Shown piece after piece: positions 18,250 through 20,372 of a stretch of DNA of 20,372 nt. Location of the stretch: NCBI GenBank assembly GCA_002189035.1, contig NEEC01000233.1:1-20372 (forward strand), read 5' to 3'. The stretch comes from Utricularia gibba (lineage: Eukaryota; Streptophyta; Magnoliopsida; Lamiales; Lentibulariaceae). A model generated the notes under the pieces. The model was not told where the DNA came from, made no database searches, and was given only the letters and a program-made list of their open reading frames with translations. The position numbers were made by a program, and so were the translations under genes. The stretch's first letter is position 1. The number at the start of each line of letters is the position of its first letter.

Positions 18250-19015
18250 GAAGAAAAGCGAGGTACCTTACATAAAAGTTCACAGATACTATATGTCGTA
18301 AACATACATTTGTTGAAATTAAGGATTTAATAGATTAGATGAACTATATAAAAGCTAATTACATAATAAACAGAAGACTTAAGTTGAAATGATGTTTGAT
18401 ATGATTAAAACTTTTTTTTATAATTATGAGTAATACTAAAATCATAAATTGATCTAATTTTGTCGCATAAGCCTAACACATTTTTCTGTGTTTTTTTTTA
18501 ACTAAAACTCAAATGAATATGAATATATCTTAGTCATTCAGTCTTGTCATGAGATAAATATCTTAATACTATATTGAAATTGAGTATAGGATGAGTTGAG
18601 CGAACATACGTAAAATATAAATATACAATAAACATAAATCACATTAAAAAAATGAAATATAATTAATTATTAATAATTTATAATTTTTTATATACTTGAA
18701 CATTTTGTTTTAATTTTTTGATATGATATTATTTGTTCTAATAATACCAAGTTAACAATAGGATAATTACAATGAAAACAACATAGAAACAGTTCATTAA
18801 CATAAAAATGATCAAACTGATAAATATAGGCCATTGTTTTCATGCTTATTATCTGCAACTCTATTAAAATCTTTATCGAATAAATTTGATATTTCAATTT
18901 ACTAAGAATTTTAAAATAGAAAAATTAGAGATAACTGGGCAATGAAAAATTAAAGTTGAATGTGAAAAAATATTTATTACAATTAAAACCTTATTAAATT
19001 AACAAAACGTCAAAG
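18250..19015. other. AT-rich intergenic spacer
   Basis: Strongly AT-rich sequence with no credible coding frame; the minus frame 18688-18897 is of biased composition. No terminal repeats were recognised. Confidence 0.55.
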
Positions 19016-19019
19016 GAGG

Positions 19020-19248
19020 TTAATGGGCCTGGGCCTTTGGGGGCTTGACCCGTGGATTAGAGGCCCATCACCCAAGCCCGGCCGGTGCAAAAATCTGGGG
19101 GAATCTGTGCGTGGCGAGTACGCGAGGAGCTCCGGACGACAGGAGTACACTCTTTATGGCCAAAGCCCAATGATTGTTCCAGATACTTCTCACTGAAGTT
19201 TCCTTGTTCACCGTCCCCGTTCCGTCTAGGGTTTCCACTGCTGCATGG
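19020..19248 (+). promoter_or_regulatory. FKBP promoter with site II elements and leader exon
   Basis: TGGGCCTGGGCC at 19024-19035 and AGGCCCA at about 19061-19067 form a site II cluster where the AT-rich spacer ends. A leader-like stretch follows (CTAGGGTTTCCACTGCTG) and ends ATG|GTAAGT at 19247/19248, a strong splice donor. The coding ATG is at 19759, so a leader intron of up to 500 bases is likely; its acceptor could be near 19494 or 19697. Site II motifs are typical of constitutively expressed plant genes. Confidence 0.5.
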
Positions 19249-19758
19249 TAAGTAAGCTTGGAAAAATGTTGATCGTTGATTTCGGCTGTTTTCGGTCCAT
19301 TATTGCCATTGATGATTGTCCTCAAGCTTTGAATTGGATGCTGTTTGTGGGTTTGTGGTGATACTCTATCTGCTGGTTCATTTGCATCTATTGTTGATGA
19401 AAGATTCTCGCGTATGATTGAACCCTAAGCTGGAGTGGCACTAATGCAGCACTTGCTCTGCACTATCTGATCAGCTTTGATCTTCTAATCCATAGGTTCC
19501 ATTCTTTTTGCAAGCAAGTGTTACTTCAAAGGTGAAGCCAGTTCTTATTACTTTTATGCGGCCAAAGTTTTTCTTGAGAAAGAAATGCCAAAATTGTTGT
19601 GTATAGTTTGATCTCAAAGCCGTTGAGAGAAAAGTTTACAGATTTTTGCTACTTTTGTTGCAAAATTCCGTTGAATATTGTTGTTCTTCGTAAAATTCTA
19701 TAGAAATGCCTACAAGTTTGAGTTTCTGCGTTCACCAGTTGAATCCTTGGAGGAAAAC

Positions 19759-20372
19759 ATGAGTGATCCAATTGATTTGTCTGGAGATGGAGGTGTCTTG
19801 AAGACCATTGTCCGGGCAGCGAAGCCTGATGCCGAAGTTCCAACAGATAGCCTTCCACTTCTTGATGGTATGCTAGTTTTTTGCTTGATACTTTTACTTG
19901 AAAATTTACGTTAACCATGAGGAATAGGAGGAAGACCTATCACTATATTAGCTATCAATTCAATGAATATTTCATTGATTAATTGCATAATTCGTTTCAA
20001 GCCATCCATTCAGAAGTTACTGAATGATTTCTTGTTCCATTGTTTGGTATCCATAGTTCATTATGAAGGCATTCTTGCTGAGACTGGAGAGGTCTTTGAT
20101 TCTACCAAAGAGGATAACAGTATCTTCACCTTTGAACTGGGCAAGGGATCAGTCATACAAGCCTGGGACATTGCCCTGAGGACAATGAAGGTTAGGTTAT
20201 TGCTTACCCTCATCCTTTTTTGTTTATGCATCTTCCTTATATGCACATGTTCTCAGGTTGGTGAGGTCGCAACGATTACGTGTAAGCCGGAATATGGCTA
20301 TGGCAGTGCAGGTTCTCCACCGGAGATTCCACCCAAGTAAATTTCAAACTGCTCTGGTCCACTTCTGAAGGT
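19759..20372 (+). CDS. FKBP20-1: FKBP-type peptidyl-prolyl cis-trans isomerase, FKBP20-1 type (5' part)
   Basis: Catalyses cis-trans isomerisation of peptidyl-proline bonds. FKBP20-1 is reported as a plant nuclear FKBP. Three coding exons are in the window: 19759-19867, 20057-20190 and 20257-20336, joined by GT-AG introns, with a further donor GTAAAT at 20337, so the gene continues past the end. The first 107 residues are seen. The N-terminus [14 protein letters not shown] and the FKBP core are recognisable, including [33 protein letters not shown] and [20 protein letters not shown]. These correspond to the FKBP pocket strands, including the Phe-Asp and Tyr-Gly-Tyr-Gly-like elements, although Arabidopsis has slightly different residues there. 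The missing part should hold the last core strands and a Lys/Ala-rich charged tail. Start chosen at 19759 because the frame upstream lacks an ATG. Confidence 0.93.

Noticed and set aside
1-20372. CRISPR arrays, bacterial operons, prophage or integrated virus genes
   Set aside because: None seen; gene structure is plant nuclear throughout and no reverse transcriptase, transposase, integrase or capsid motif was recognised.

Overview
This window is nuclear DNA from a flowering plant, most likely a eudicot. The genes have short exons and AT-rich GT-AG introns, the spacers are AT-rich, and every recognisable product belongs to a land-plant family. The species cannot be fixed from the sequence.

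Layout. Bases 1-2500 hold a two-copy GCCCA-rich tandem repeat, a TATA promoter, a leader-like exon with a T-rich intron, an A-rich minisatellite and a diverged tandem duplication of about 297 bp; no convincing protein is seen there. Bases 3099-6591 are a nine-exon Golgi-type methyltransferase gene of the PMT11/PMT12 class. Its splice sites are intact but four single-base deletions break the frame. Bases 7326-8768 are an intact single-exon P-class pentatricopeptide repeat gene (At1g07740 type). Bases 10422-12901 are a HERK1-type CrRLK1L receptor kinase; its body is intact but its likely ATG is out of frame by one missing base. Bases 13608-15044 are an intact six-exon FtsJ/RrmJ-type rRNA 2'-O-methyltransferase gene. 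On the minus strand at about 16303-16412 lies a MIR172 hairpin with its own TATA box. Bases 17594-18210 contain an unidentified segment with an imperfect tandem repeat. Bases 19759 to the window end are the first coding exons of an FKBP20-1-type prolyl isomerase.

How the genes relate. They are separate housekeeping and developmental genes, not a functional cluster: cell-wall polysaccharide modification (PMT), cell-wall sensing (HERK1), organelle RNA handling (PPR, probably FtsJ), nuclear protein folding (FKBP) and phase-change control (miR172). The most useful context is MIR172 beside FKBP20-1. From memory, Arabidopsis MIR172D (AT3G55512) is close to FKBP20-1 (AT3G55520), so this looks like conserved microsynteny and suggests the hairpin is the MIR172d-type locus. 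I found no clearly novel biological system. The best leads are the MIR172/FKBP pair, the one-sided pattern of -1 frameshifts, and the unexplained promoter with its duplicated, apparently non-coding downstream region.
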